Positions 41,024 through 49,974 are shown, counted from the first letter of the stretch. The stretch is 64,000 bases of DNA from JANQMX01 sp965247175 (GCA_965247175.1 OZ252006.1:2294001-2358000); one strand, 5' to 3'. A program made the numbers and translations. Notes: generated from the letters alone by a model not told the origin.

Positions 41024-42150
41024 TGCGGGGCGCGCAGGACAACCCCGGCGCTGCGGCCGTCGGTGGGATACGGGCGGACATGCCTGTCCTCTCCGGCAGC
41101 TCGCTTATCGGGCGCTTTTTCCATTGGTGGGGGAGCGAGCTTGCGGCGCTCGTACCAGGAGGGCTCAAGCGGCTGGTGCATCCTCGCAGGCCCGCGCTGC
41201 TCGCCCGGTCGGACGGGCCGGTTGTCTGGCTCGAGCGGGACTCCCGGCACCAACGCGAAGAGCTCGGCAGTTTGCAGGACCTTCCAGCAGGCGTACGTAA
41301 GCGCTACCAGAGTCGCCAGAGAAAGAAGCGCCTCGATCTGGTGCTCGTTGCCCCGGCGGGCCGTTACGTCACACGGGCCGTGACCTTTCCTCTCGCTGCC
41401 GAGCGCGACCTCGCCGGGATCCTGGATTATGAGATCGAGCGCCTGACGCCCTTCTCGGCGTCTGAGCTCTACTACGACGTCAAGGTGATTGAGCGCGACG
41501 CGGAGGCCGGCCGCCTGACAGCAGAGCTCATCTTCGTCCGCCGAGCGGACTTCGCCGACGTCATGACGGCGATTCAACAAAGCGGCTTCTCCATCGACAG
41601 GCTCGATGCCGAGGATCCGCAGGGTGCGCTTGGCGGCTTCAACCTGCTGCCCAAGACGGCGAAGCGTGGCGGAAGCTTCAACCGCCGCTTGGCGATCGTC
41701 CTGACCTGCAGCCTCGTCTGCCTGCTTCTGGCATGGGCCGTGCTGGCCTTGGTGCAGAAGGAGCAACGCTTCGAGGAGTTGAGCGACGCACTCTTCCAGG
41801 TCAGGCGCGCCGCCATCGCCATGCAGGATGGGGCTCAAAGCGTCGCACCGGGCAATGCGGTCGCCTTCGCAGCCTACCGCGTGAAGCAAGACCGCATGAT
41901 GGTGAGCGAGGTGGTCGCACTTGTCAGCGAGCTTCTACCGGACGACACATGGCTCGACCGCCTGAGCATTGATGACGAAACCGTCGAGATGAGCGGATAT
42001 TCAAGCAATGCCGCCGGGCTGATCGATCGCTTCGAAACACACCCTGCATTCCTGGAACCGATCTTCCGCTCGCCGATCACCCGGGAAGACGGCCGGGAGC
42101 GCTTCGCCCTCGCCGTTCGTATCGCGCCGCTGCAGGAGCCGACGGAATGA
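41020..42150 (+). CDS. gspL: type II secretion assembly protein GspL (PilM/PilN-like)
   Basis: 376 residues from the ATG at 41020, which overlaps the gspJ stop. The cytoplasmic part (about 1-215) has DLVLVAPAGRYVTRAVTFPL and ILDYEIERLTPFSASELYYD, the typical actin-like/PilM pattern. One membrane helix (LAIVLTCSLVCLLLAWAVLA, about 225-245) precedes a periplasmic PilN-like ferredoxin fold (VSELLPDDTWLDRLSIDDET). It bridges the GspE motor to GspM. Sequence conservation in L is generally low, so gene order supports the name as much as the motifs do. Confidence 0.85.
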   Translation: MMRGAQDNPGAAAVGGIRADMPVLSGSSLIGRFFHWWGSELAALVPGGLKRLVHPRRPALLARSDGPVVWLERDSRHQREELGSLQDLPAGVRKRYQSRQRKKRLDLVLVAPAGRYVTRAVTFPLAAERDLAGILDYEIERLTPFSASELYYDVKVIERDAEAGRLTAELIFVRRADFADVMTAIQQSGFSIDRLDAEDPQGALGGFNLLPKTAKRGGSFNRRLAIVLTCSLVCLLLAWAVLALVQKEQRFEELSDALFQVRRAAIAMQDGAQSVAPGNAVAFAAYRVKQDRMMVSEVVALVSELLPDDTWLDRLSIDDETVEMSGYSSNAAGLIDRFETHPAFLEPIFRSPITREDGRERFALAVRIAPLQEPTE

Positions 42151-42698
42151 GCCCCCTCATCTCCCGCACGGCGGCGCTTGCTCTCGCCCTCGGGCTTCCG
42201 GCCCTGCTGATTTTCGGTGCGGTGCTGCCGATGCAGGAGCGTTTGCAGACACTCGACGAGGAGATCCTGGGCCTCGAACAGCAAATCACGCGGTTCCAGG
42301 AACAGCTCACCCGCGCCGAACCAAGAACGCTGATCGAGATCACCGACAGCGCGCTACTGGACGGCGCTTCGGAAGCCTCCGCGGCTGCGCAGTTGCAAGA
42401 CCTGGTCGATCGCGCGGTGTCCGCGGCTGGCAGCGAGGTGGAGAGCATCCGCGTCGAGCCGACTCGTCCTTTCGAGGACAGAGACGGTGCCGTGAAGGTG
42501 CCGATCACCGTCGAACTGACGACCGACATGCCGGCCCTGCAGCGTCTCTTGCACCGGGTGGAAAGCGGCACGCCCTACCTCTTCGTCGACAGGTTGGCCG
42601 CACGGGCGCTGCGCCGCGGCAGCGAACCGGAGGAAGCGGTCGAGGTGTCGCTTAGTCTTCAAATCTCTGGGGTATACCAACCCTCGAGTGAGCCATGA
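42147..42698 (+). CDS. gspM: type II secretion protein GspM (GspMb/PilO-like)
   Basis: 183 residues. A short cytoplasmic start and one helix (ALALALGLPALLIFGAVLP) are followed by a coiled coil (RLQTLDEEILGLEQQITRFQ) and a ferredoxin-like periplasmic domain (VKVPITVELTTDMPALQRLL, then GTPYLFVDRLAARAL). This is the PilO-like GspM form. Its ATG overlaps the gspL stop by 4 bp, in the normal L-M order. A perfect short stem-loop, GACCG-GCAA-CGGTC, lies in the 63-bp gap before the next gene. Confidence 0.86.
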   Translation: MSPLISRTAALALALGLPALLIFGAVLPMQERLQTLDEEILGLEQQITRFQEQLTRAEPRTLIEITDSALLDGASEASAAAQLQDLVDRAVSAAGSEVESIRVEPTRPFEDRDGAVKVPITVELTTDMPALQRLLHRVESGTPYLFVDRLAARALRRGSEPEEAVEVSLSLQISGVYQPSSEP

Positions 42699-42761
42699 CC
42701 ATGATGTCTTTGAACTCTTCATGACCGGCAACGGTCACCGGAAAGGAAACGGGGGAAATCG

Positions 42762-43418
42762 ATGAAACTTGGCCTGTTCAATCTGGCGGCCGGCGCAGCC
42801 TGTGTGCTGGTCGGCATTCAGGCATCGGACCTCTTGTCGGCTCCGTCTGGCTTTGCCGCCCTTCCGGCTGAAGCGGCCGCCGTGCAAGAGCCCCCGCGAA
42901 CCGAGAACGTCCGCTTCGAGGCGCCGGAGCTGGCACTCTTCGCCGAGATCGCGGAGCGGCCGCTGTTCTCGCCCGACCGCCGGCCGCCCAAGCCCAAGGT
43001 TGCCGTCTCCGAGACGGCCGAGAAACTGGTGATTCGGGCGGCGGTCCCGGCAGAGCGGCCGCTCCAGGTCATGTTGCTGGGTGTGGCCTCGACCAGCGAC
43101 GCACAGAGCGCGATCGTCCAAATCGAAGGCGCCGGTTCCGAGCTCCTGCGGCTCGGCGAAAGTCTGCAAGGCTGGACCATCAGCAGCATCGGAGAGGACT
43201 CCGTCGTCTTCTCCCGGAATGAAGAGCGGGTCACGGCCCTGCTCGGCGAAGTCGCCGAAGTGCAGGTGCCGGACACCGGCACACCCTCCCACTCGCGACG
43301 CGGGGGAACCGCAGACGCCGGGTCTGCGCGCTTCTTGCCCGCCTCTGCGTCGGGCTCGAACGCGCGAAACGGCTTCATGAGCAGCTTGGATTTCCAAGAC
43401 AGGCTCGACGAAGACTAA
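42762..43418 (+). CDS. GspC/GspN-like type II secretion protein
   Basis: 218 residues. One N-terminal helix (FNLAAGAACVLVGIQASDLL) precedes a linker and the diagnostic FAEIAERPLFSPDRRPPKPK (about residues 60-79), which is shared by GspC homology-region and GspN-type proteins. A small beta domain follows (LQVMLLGVASTSDAQSAIVQ to VVFSRNEERVTALL). There is no PDZ domain, unlike classic GspC. It sits just before the secretin, where GspC or GspN would act as the link between inner membrane and secretin. GGGGGAAA supports the start. The name remains ambiguous between C and N. Confidence 0.75.
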   Translation: MKLGLFNLAAGAACVLVGIQASDLLSAPSGFAALPAEAAAVQEPPRTENVRFEAPELALFAEIAERPLFSPDRRPPKPKVAVSETAEKLVIRAAVPAERPLQVMLLGVASTSDAQSAIVQIEGAGSELLRLGESLQGWTISSIGEDSVVFSRNEERVTALLGEVAEVQVPDTGTPSHSRRGGTADAGSARFLPASASGSNARNGFMSSLDFQDRLDED

Positions 43419-43425
43419 TCCCGGA

Positions 43426-43457
43426 CAGGCGCTTATGAGGCAGCGCCTGACTGTTTT
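43426..43457 (+). terminator. terminator-like hairpin between the GspC/N-like gene and gspD
   Basis: CAGGCGC (43426-43432) pairs exactly with GCGCCTG (43443-43449) around a 10-nt loop, followed by ACTGTTTT. It lies 8 nt after one stop and 18 nt before the gspD start. It could lower transcription into the secretin gene. Confidence 0.55.
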
Positions 43458-43474
43458 GGATGGGGAAGGCAACG

Positions 43475-45679
43475 ATGAAAAAACTAGGTGCGCAGGCTTT
43501 TCTGGCTGCTGCGTCGATCGCATTGGCCGGCTGTGAATCGATCGGTCCGCTTTGGCCGGAAGATCCGGACAACTATGTCAGCTACAGCAGGGTCCTGGGA
43601 CCCAGCGATCAGCAGGACGGGGCACCGTCCATTCCTGGCGAAGAAGCCGAGGCCGATCGCGCCGCTAGCGAGGATGCCTATCTGGCAGAGATCGACGATC
43701 TTTCCGCTCTCGAAGAAGAAGAGCAGGGCCCTGCGGTCAGCGGTTTCGTTCAGTTGGGCTGGCCCGGTGAGACCCTGGTCGGCAGTGGTCTGGGCAATCC
43801 TGCAAGCGGCGAGGGCTCCGATATCGCCCTCGACTTCGAGGGCGCCGACCTGGCAAGCGTCATCAAGGTGATCATGGAGGATGGCCTCGGCGCCAGCTAC
43901 GTCCTGGACCCGCGCGTCTCCGGCACCGTGACCTTGCGTACCAATGGCCTGCTCTCCAGAGCCGATATCCTACCGACCCTTGAAGAGATCTTGCGGCTCA
44001 ACAATGCCGCAATCGTCGAGCGCAACGGCGTGTTCCGCATCATTCCGCGGGAGGAAGCCGGCCTCTCCGCTCCTTTGATTTCGGCACAGGAGGCCCAGAC
44101 CAGAGGCCTGACGGTGCGTGTGACCCCGCTCCGCTTCGTTTCTGTCGAAGAGATCGTCGACATCCTGGAGAGCCTGGCGCCGGTCGCTGGCGCCATTCGC
44201 TATGACCGAAGCCGAAACCTGGTGTTCACCATCGGCACGGCGGCCGAGCAGGCGACCATACTGGATGCACTCTCGGTGCTGGACGTCGACTACTTCGCAT
44301 CGCGCTCCTTCGCTCTCCGGCCCTTGCGACAGGCAGAGGCCCAGCCGGTGGTGGATGAGCTGACGGCCGCCTTCGCCAGCCCTTCGGGCATCGCGAGCAC
44401 GGCCATTCGATTTCTTCCTGTCGACCGCATGAACGCCGTTCTGATGATCGCAGAGGACAGTGTTCTGCTCGACGACGCCATGGTGCTTGTGCGGAATCTC
44501 GACCAGGACAGCGGCGAATCGGCGCGACTGAGGGTCTTTCCGGTCTCCAATCGCCGTGCCGCCGACTTGGCCATCCTGCTCGGTGACGTCTTCGGGGCCG
44601 AAACCTCCCTCGGGCCGCAGGGCGGCTCAGACCCGCTGGGTCCAAACTTGACGGCGGAGATCGGTCAGACGGACATCGAACCTGGGACCGGCGCCAACGC
44701 CGCACCCGACGTTGCAGATGCGGCCCCAACCTCATCGCCGGGCCTCGGACCAATCGCCGGGGGGCTTGGCGGAGGCGAAAGCGGCGTCCTTCGCATCGTG
44801 GCCGACGAGGCCAGCAATTCGCTCCTGGCTCTCGTCACGGGTGAGGGCGCGCGTGCCATGCGTCGAACGCTTCGCCGCCTCGATACGCAGCCGCTCCAGG
44901 TCATGATCGAGGCCACGCTTGTCGAAGTCGCGCTGAACGAAGAGCTCGATTTCGGCGTTCGCTGGTTCTTCGAAAGTGGAGACTTCGCTTTCGATTTCGG
45001 TGACGCGGCCGGAACCGGGGCGGCAAGCGTCTTGCCTGGTTTCAACGCTGCTTTCCGGACTTCAAACGCGCAGGTAACCATCTCGGCGCTGGACGCTGTG
45101 ACCGACGTCAAAGTCCTCTCTTCGCCGACCTTGATGGTGATGGACAATGAGGAAGCCCGACTGCAAGTGGGAGATGACGTCCCGATCGTCGTGCGCTCAT
45201 CGCAGTCGACCGATGACCCCAACGCCCCGATCGTGACGGAAGAGGAGTTCCGCGAGACCGGTGTCATTCTGAACATCCGTCCGCGGGTCAACGCCAGCGG
45301 AAACCTCTCGCTGCAGATCCGTCAGGAAGTCTCCGCCGTTGTCCCGACACCCGGCTCGGTCAATCCGACCTTCAACACCCGCATCGTCGAGAGCACCATT
45401 TTGGTCAACAGTGGCGAGACCATTGCCCTGGCCGGTTTGATCGAGGGTGAGTCGGAGCTCCGCCGCGATGGGATACCTGTTCTCTCCCGGCTGCCGCTTA
45501 TCGGGCCACTCTTCGGCGTGACAGAGCGTAGCGGTGACCGCAACGAGCTGATGGTGCTCATCCGGCCCTTCGTGGTCCGCGATCAGAGCGAGGCGCGCGC
45601 GGCAACCAATGAGCTGCGGCGTAAGCTATCCAGCCTTGATGAGGCCGTGTTCAACGCGGGGCCCAAGAGAGAAGAGTGA
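43475..45679 (+). CDS. gspD: type II secretion secretin GspD, with its own lipobox
   Basis: 734 residues from ATG at 43475 (GGGGAAGG upstream; the frame opens at 43460). The N-terminus is a lipoprotein signal, AASIALAGC, with Cys lipidation and Glu at +2, which suits outer-membrane sorting. Then come N0 (LDFEGADLASVIKVIMEDGL), N1-N3 repeats (RFVSVEEIVDILESLAPVAG, VEQLL-like folds to about 420) and the secretin core (LQVMIEATLVEVALNEELDF, then SSPTLMVMDNEEARLQVGDD), ending in SRLPLIGPLFGVTER and a short tail. An acidic spacer (about 35-80) precedes N0. A lipidated secretin may reach the outer membrane without a pilotin. It converges with gspK with a 29-bp overlap. Confidence 0.92.
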   Translation: MKKLGAQAFLAAASIALAGCESIGPLWPEDPDNYVSYSRVLGPSDQQDGAPSIPGEEAEADRAASEDAYLAEIDDLSALEEEEQGPAVSGFVQLGWPGETLVGSGLGNPASGEGSDIALDFEGADLASVIKVIMEDGLGASYVLDPRVSGTVTLRTNGLLSRADILPTLEEILRLNNAAIVERNGVFRIIPREEAGLSAPLISAQEAQTRGLTVRVTPLRFVSVEEIVDILESLAPVAGAIRYDRSRNLVFTIGTAAEQATILDALSVLDVDYFASRSFALRPLRQAEAQPVVDELTAAFASPSGIASTAIRFLPVDRMNAVLMIAEDSVLLDDAMVLVRNLDQDSGESARLRVFPVSNRRAADLAILLGDVFGAETSLGPQGGSDPLGPNLTAEIGQTDIEPGTGANAAPDVADAAPTSSPGLGPIAGGLGGGESGVLRIVADEASNSLLALVTGEGARAMRRTLRRLDTQPLQVMIEATLVEVALNEELDFGVRWFFESGDFAFDFGDAAGTGAASVLPGFNAAFRTSNAQVTISALDAVTDVKVLSSPTLMVMDNEEARLQVGDDVPIVVRSSQSTDDPNAPIVTEEEFRETGVILNIRPRVNASGNLSLQIRQEVSAVVPTPGSVNPTFNTRIVESTILVNSGETIALAGLIEGESELRRDGIPVLSRLPLIGPLFGVTERSGDRNELMVLIRPFVVRDQSEARAATNELRRKLSSLDEAVFNAGPKREE

Positions 45680-46559
45680 CGGGACGGGCTCCATTCGGAT
45701 CGATAAGGACCAGAGCGGAGACGGACGCGGCAGCACCCTCTCCGCTCTCCGTCAGAGCAGTGATCGTGACGGCTTCCGCTTCACTTGGGCGCCAAGGCGG
45801 GGCCGTTCCCGCCCTGGCTGCGGCAAAGGTCTCGCGCTCCTGTTCATCGAGAGGCAAAATGTCGAAAATCATGGCCGGTGCGGTCAGGGGATCCGGTTCG
45901 GCGCGCTCGGACGTGGTCGTCACGAGCGGCGCAAGGCGTTCATAGAGCGTATCGGAGATCCCGCCGAGCTTGGCGAGGTCCGAAACCCTTTCGAACTCTC
46001 TTGGGTCCAGACGCCAAGACAAGCCACGTGTGCGCCCGTCCCTGGCGCGAGCCAAGAATATATCCGTGGCAACAGCTTGCGGATTGGCGGCACCCGCCCG
46101 TATCAGAAGCGGCATCAAGAGAGCCGGATCCCCTCGATTCAGATCGTACTTCCCAACCTCGGTCTGCGCCGAGAGGTAGACGCTGGTCCCAGCTATGCTC
46201 CAGGCGTAAGGCCTATCATCGAGCCGCAAGCCGGAGACGGTATTGAGAGGCAAAGCGGCAAGCGGCATCCCGTTTCGACGCGGAGTGCCGTAGCGTGCCC
46301 GCGATGCCCGGTCCCGCGGCAAGCCAAGGCCCCGTGCCTCTGCGGCCAGAACCAGGGCCATCCAGGTGACGCCGGACTCGGCGGCGAGCCGCGCCTTCGC
46401 GGCTTCGACTTCGTTGGCGGCGATGTTCGCCACGGCCCGCGTCTCGCGGGTTGTGCCAAGGGCCAGGACCGAAATGATGAGCGCGAGCCAGACCGCCGCG
46501 AAAAGTGCGATGCCCCGCTCGCGGTGTGCTGCGCTGTCCGGTGCACTGTCCGGCGTCAT
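45651..46559 (-). CDS. gspK: minor pseudopilin GspK (on the opposite strand)
   Basis: 302 residues from ATG at 46559; the open frame to 46670 adds an unlikely extension. The prepilin site is RERGIALFAAVWLALIISVL, with no Glu at +5, as is normal for GspK. It is followed by RAVANIAANEVEAAKARLAA and the large alpha-helical GspK domain with YDLNRGDPALLMPLLIRAGA, GLSWRLDPREFERVSDLA and TVSGLRLDDRPYAWSI. GspK caps the pseudopilus tip with I and J. It converges on gspD with a 29-bp overlap instead of following gspJ, so it needs its own promoter in the 109 bp before 46669. Confidence 0.88.
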   Translation of the reverse strand: MTPDSAPDSAAHRERGIALFAAVWLALIISVLALGTTRETRAVANIAANEVEAAKARLAAESGVTWMALVLAAEARGLGLPRDRASRARYGTPRRNGMPLAALPLNTVSGLRLDDRPYAWSIAGTSVYLSAQTEVGKYDLNRGDPALLMPLLIRAGAANPQAVATDIFLARARDGRTRGLSWRLDPREFERVSDLAKLGGISDTLYERLAPLVTTTSERAEPDPLTAPAMIFDILPLDEQERETFAAARAGTAPPWRPSEAEAVTITALTESGEGAAASVSALVLIDPNGARPVTLLSWAPR

Positions 46560-46668
46560 AAGTCCCCGCTTCTGTCGTCTTTGGCAGCGCACTATGCCAC
46601 GAAACGAGCTGGAAACACACGGCTCGAACGGTCGCGTGAGCGCGGCCCTACTGCAGCAAGGTAACGTC

Positions 46669-47301
46669 ATGAAAAAGAGTCAGAACAACATTACTGGTCT
46701 CTTCCCGACGCCCGTCATGATTGTGCCGCAGGCCCTTTCGGGCCCAGCGCTCGATTCACTGGTCGAGCGCATTCGGGCGGAGCAGCGAGAGACCAACGTG
46801 CACACCAATCTGCTGTCCCACACCAAGATGGTGAGCGCCTCGGACGACCCGCAGTACGGCAAGGCCGCCCAGCGCATCCTGCCGCGCGTTACGGAGTTCG
46901 GCACGCATCTCTTCGGGGAGCGGCTCACCTGGTCGATCAAGGAAGTCTGGGTGAACGTGCTGGACACCGGCGGTCATCAAGCCATCCACAATCACGCCAA
47001 CAGCTTCATCTCCGGCATCGTCTACCTCACGACCCCGCCGTCCGGCACCGGGACGGTGTTCCATAAGGCCCTGGGCGGCAGCGACTATGCCTTCGTCAAT
47101 CAGAACCAGCGCACGCGCCTCGGCCCCTTCAGCGCCAGCCGCTGGCAGATGCCGCAGGTTCAGGCCGGCGATATGGTGCTCTTTCCCAGCTACATGCTGC
47201 ACGAAGTCCCCAAGAACGAAGGCGAGCAACGCATCACCATGGCCTTCAACGCCCTACCGGATCGGATCGACTCCTGGGGTTACACGGTCCACTTCAGCTA
47301 G
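46669..47301 (+). CDS. TIGR02466 family protein, putative 2OG-Fe(II) oxygenase (copy 2)
   Basis: 210 residues from ATG at 46669, with AAGGTAACGTC upstream; a longer frame exists inside the antisense of gspK. The motifs match copy 1 at 26081: ITGLFPTPVMIVPQAL, WSIKEVWVNVLDTGG, IHNHANSFISGIVYL, GDMVLFPSYMLHEVPKNEG and FNALPDRIDSWGYTVHF. The same His pair is kept, so the predicted metal site is shared. The middle region differs most, where copy 1 has a Cys-containing insert. It lies divergent from gspK and 187 bp before an AlaX gene. The substrate is unknown. Confidence 0.85.
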   Translation: MKKSQNNITGLFPTPVMIVPQALSGPALDSLVERIRAEQRETNVHTNLLSHTKMVSASDDPQYGKAAQRILPRVTEFGTHLFGERLTWSIKEVWVNVLDTGGHQAIHNHANSFISGIVYLTTPPSGTGTVFHKALGGSDYAFVNQNQRTRLGPFSASRWQMPQVQAGDMVLFPSYMLHEVPKNEGEQRITMAFNALPDRIDSWGYTVHFS

Positions 47302-47488
47302 ACCGCCGCGCGGTTCAGGCCGGCCGCAATTTTCGCCAATACAAGCTTTAGCAGACTGCTTTTCTATTCGGGAGAATGAGAAGGACGACTGCGCAGCAAG
47401 AGCTGCCGCTGAGCTTTCTCCGTGGCCGGGCGGCAAACATCGCTTCGCCGATCCTGGCCAGAGTTGCGTTCAGAGGAGAGGCGACGAG

Positions 47489-48217
47489 GTGGCCCGATAT
47501 CTTTGTCACGATGAACCGGAGCTCTTTGCGTTCGAAGCCGAGGTGCTCGACAGTCGCCCTGGCGCGGTCTGTCTGAGCCGCTCCGCCTTCTATCCCGGTG
47601 GCGGCGGACAGCTCCCCGACCAAGGCACGTTGGAATGGTCAGGCGGCAAGGTTGCGCTGTCCGGCCTCGAGGAGAAAGGAGGCCGCACCTGGCATCTCCT
47701 CGCTGAGCCGATCGAAATGTCGGGGGCGGTCCGCGGCGAGGTAGACCGCGACTTCCGCTTCCTGATGCAGCAGCTCCACACCGACCTCCACATCGTCAAC
47801 GCTTTGGTCTTCCAGGCCTTCGACGGTGCCCTGGTGACCGGTGTGCAGATGTCGGGGGACGGCAGCGCGCGCATGGACTTCGACCTTCCAGATGCCGACA
47901 ACCAGAAGATCAAGGCACTGGAGCCGGCCATCAACGATGCCATCGCGCAAGACCTTCCGGTGCGCGTGATCTACGTTCCCTACCACGAGGCGCAGAACGA
48001 GCCCGGCCTGTTGCGCAGCAAGGCGGTGACCCCGCCACCGCAGTCGGACGGGACGGTGCGGGTCATTGAGATCGAGGGGCTCGACCGGCAGGCCTGCGGC
48101 GGCACGCACCTGACCTCGACCGGCCAGTCACGGCCCCTGCGCATCCGCAAGGTCGACAACAAGGGGCGCCACAATCGCCGGGTCCGCATCGAGCTTGTGG
48201 ACGACACAACGCAATGA
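47489..48217 (+). CDS. alanyl-tRNA editing protein (AlaX type)
   Basis: 242 residues from GTG at 47489 (GGAGAGG upstream). It is a free-standing version of the AlaRS editing domain that hydrolyses mischarged Ser- or Gly-tRNA(Ala). SRSAFYPGGGGQLPDQGTL (about residues 28-46) is the beta-barrel opening. The zinc ligands are in QLHTDLHIVNALVFQ (H-x3-H) and QACGGTHLTSTGQ (C-x3-H, about residue 209). The length fits the larger AlaX-M-like class. It overlaps the next gene (SDR) by 4 bp. The upstream open frame is not conserved. Confidence 0.9.
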   Translation: MARYLCHDEPELFAFEAEVLDSRPGAVCLSRSAFYPGGGGQLPDQGTLEWSGGKVALSGLEEKGGRTWHLLAEPIEMSGAVRGEVDRDFRFLMQQLHTDLHIVNALVFQAFDGALVTGVQMSGDGSARMDFDLPDADNQKIKALEPAINDAIAQDLPVRVIYVPYHEAQNEPGLLRSKAVTPPPQSDGTVRVIEIEGLDRQACGGTHLTSTGQSRPLRIRKVDNKGRHNRRVRIELVDDTTQ

Positions 48218-49017
48218 CACCCACCGATGCGGCAAACCACCGCCCAAACCCCGATGCGCCAGACAGGGGCACCGGTTTCGAAGGCAAGGTGGTCCTGATC
48301 ACCGGCGCCACGTCTGGAATTGGACAGGCGACGGCCATGGCCTTTGCCGAAAGGGGTGCGAGCCTGGCACTTGTGGGACGCGATAGGGAACGCGGTGCGG
48401 CGGTCGTCGCGGACATCGAGAGTGCCGGCCGCGAGGCATTTTTCCATCGCGCCGACATCAGCAGCCCAACGGAACTCGGTGCCGTCGTGCCGGCGGTGCT
48501 CGCACGGTTCGGCCGCTTGGATATCGCCTTCAACAATGCCGGATACCAAGAGCAGCGCGCTTTGTTGGCAGAGCAATCCGCCGCCACCTACGACTGGGTC
48601 TTCAATACCAACGTGCGTTCGGTCTTTCTGGCCATGCAGGCCGAGATTGAAGCCATGCTTCCCCACGCCGGCGTCATCATCAACAACGCCTCCGTCAGCG
48701 GTGTCCGCAACCCGAATCCTGGCCTCGCGCTCTATTGCGCCTCCAAGGCCGCGGTCATCTCGCTGACGAAGTCGGCGGCGATGGAGTATGCCGAGCAAGG
48801 CATCCGCATCAACTCAGTCTCTCCGGGGCGGGTGACCACCCCCATGATGCTGGCGTCCAACATCGCGGATATGAAGGCCGTGGCTGCCGGCCTGCCACTC
48901 AAGCGCATGGGCGAGCCGGAAGAAGTGGCCGCCGCAGTGCTTTGGCTGGCCTCGGACGCCTCCTCCTTCGTGATCGGCCACAATCTCAGCGTCGACGGCG
49001 GGTTTCTGTCTCAGTGA
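48214..49017 (+). CDS. short-chain dehydrogenase/reductase (SDR)
   Basis: 267 residues, classical SDR. The cofactor motif is GKVVLITGATSGIGQATAMA (about residues 24-43), then NNAG at about 109 and the active site, with Ser in INNASVSG and YCASKAAVISLTKSA (Tyr-x3-Lys, about 171-175). The terminal VIGHNLSVDGGFLSQ is typical. The first 22 residues are unusual and polar, so a start at a later codon is possible, but the ATGA overlap with the AlaX gene supports this one. The glycine motif lacks an early Arg, so NAD(H) or NADP(H) preference cannot be told. The substrate is unknown. Confidence 0.88.
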   Translation: MTPTDAANHRPNPDAPDRGTGFEGKVVLITGATSGIGQATAMAFAERGASLALVGRDRERGAAVVADIESAGREAFFHRADISSPTELGAVVPAVLARFGRLDIAFNNAGYQEQRALLAEQSAATYDWVFNTNVRSVFLAMQAEIEAMLPHAGVIINNASVSGVRNPNPGLALYCASKAAVISLTKSAAMEYAEQGIRINSVSPGRVTTPMMLASNIADMKAVAAGLPLKRMGEPEEVAAAVLWLASDASSFVIGHNLSVDGGFLSQ

Positions 49018-49092
49018 TGCGCGTGCCAAGGAAGCTCGCATCGCCTATGCTACAGCGGTAGCAGCGCCCATTCAGGGCAAAGGCAGAAACCC

Positions 49093-49932
49093 GTGCCAAA
49101 AACCGACCCGCGCAATCGAAGTCATATATGGGCCGACCCGGATATCGGCGGCCTCTTGATGATGCGCGCCGACTTCACGACCCACAGCTTCGCGCCGCAC
49201 GTCCACGATGAGCTCGTGATCGCCGTCACGGAGGCCGGGGGATCGGAGTTTCGCAGCCGCGGCATCTGCGACGAAGCCGATCCCGGCAGCGTGTTGGTCT
49301 TCAATCCGGGCGAACCACATTCGGGCAGCGTCGGCGCACGCAAGCGCTGGCGCTACCGCGCCTTTTACCTGGCCGAGGCAGCGCTGGCACAGTTCGCCAA
49401 GGATCTCGATCTTCACCCCAGTGCTTTGCCACAGTTTTTGACGAACAAGCTCCGCGACAAGCGCCTCTACAAGCGCTTGGTCGCCCTCCACACGATTGCT
49501 GAACGGACCGGCTCGGTCCTGGACAAGCAATCGGAGCTGCTAATCGCCCTGGCGCGGCTGTTCATGACGCATGGAGATCCGCTGCCGACGCCATCCCGGG
49601 TCGGCAGCGAGAAGACGGCCGTGTCCCTGCTGACGCAGTATCTGCAAGACAACCACGAGACCAGCATCTCGCTGAACGATCTCGCGGCGCTGACCGAGAT
49701 GAGCTCCTTTCACCTCATCCGGAGCTTCAACAAGGAAGTCGGCCTGTCACCGCACGCCTTCCTGACCCAGGTTCGCGTGCGACGGGCCCGCGACTTGCTC
49801 GAAAGCGGCACTTCGCCAGCTGAAACGGCGGCCACCGTCGGCTTCTACGACCAAAGCGCCCTCACCCGCCATTTCAAGCGCACCTATGGCGTGACGCCGG
49901 GGCAGTATGCCGTGGCCGTCGCGACCAACTGA
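49093..49932 (+). CDS. AraC-family transcriptional regulator with cupin sensor
   Basis: 279 residues, GTG start. The N-terminal cupin (about 20-95) has THSFAPHVHDELVIAVTEAG and GSVLVFNPGEPHSG, the arabinose-binding-like sensor fold. The C-terminal AraC DNA-binding domain (about 180-276) has SISLNDLAALTEMSSFHLIR, SFNKEVGLSPHAFLTQVRVR and the second HTH FYDQSALTRHFKRTYGVTPG. It likely responds to a small molecule and may act on the neighbouring SDR or ASCH genes; no binding site is evident. It begins 75 bp after the SDR. Confidence 0.9.
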   Translation: MPKTDPRNRSHIWADPDIGGLLMMRADFTTHSFAPHVHDELVIAVTEAGGSEFRSRGICDEADPGSVLVFNPGEPHSGSVGARKRWRYRAFYLAEAALAQFAKDLDLHPSALPQFLTNKLRDKRLYKRLVALHTIAERTGSVLDKQSELLIALARLFMTHGDPLPTPSRVGSEKTAVSLLTQYLQDNHETSISLNDLAALTEMSSFHLIRSFNKEVGLSPHAFLTQVRVRRARDLLESGTSPAETAATVGFYDQSALTRHFKRTYGVTPGQYAVAVATN

Positions 49933-49974
49933 CTGTCCGGCGAAGGACGGGGCTTTTGTGAAGGAACGAATCTT

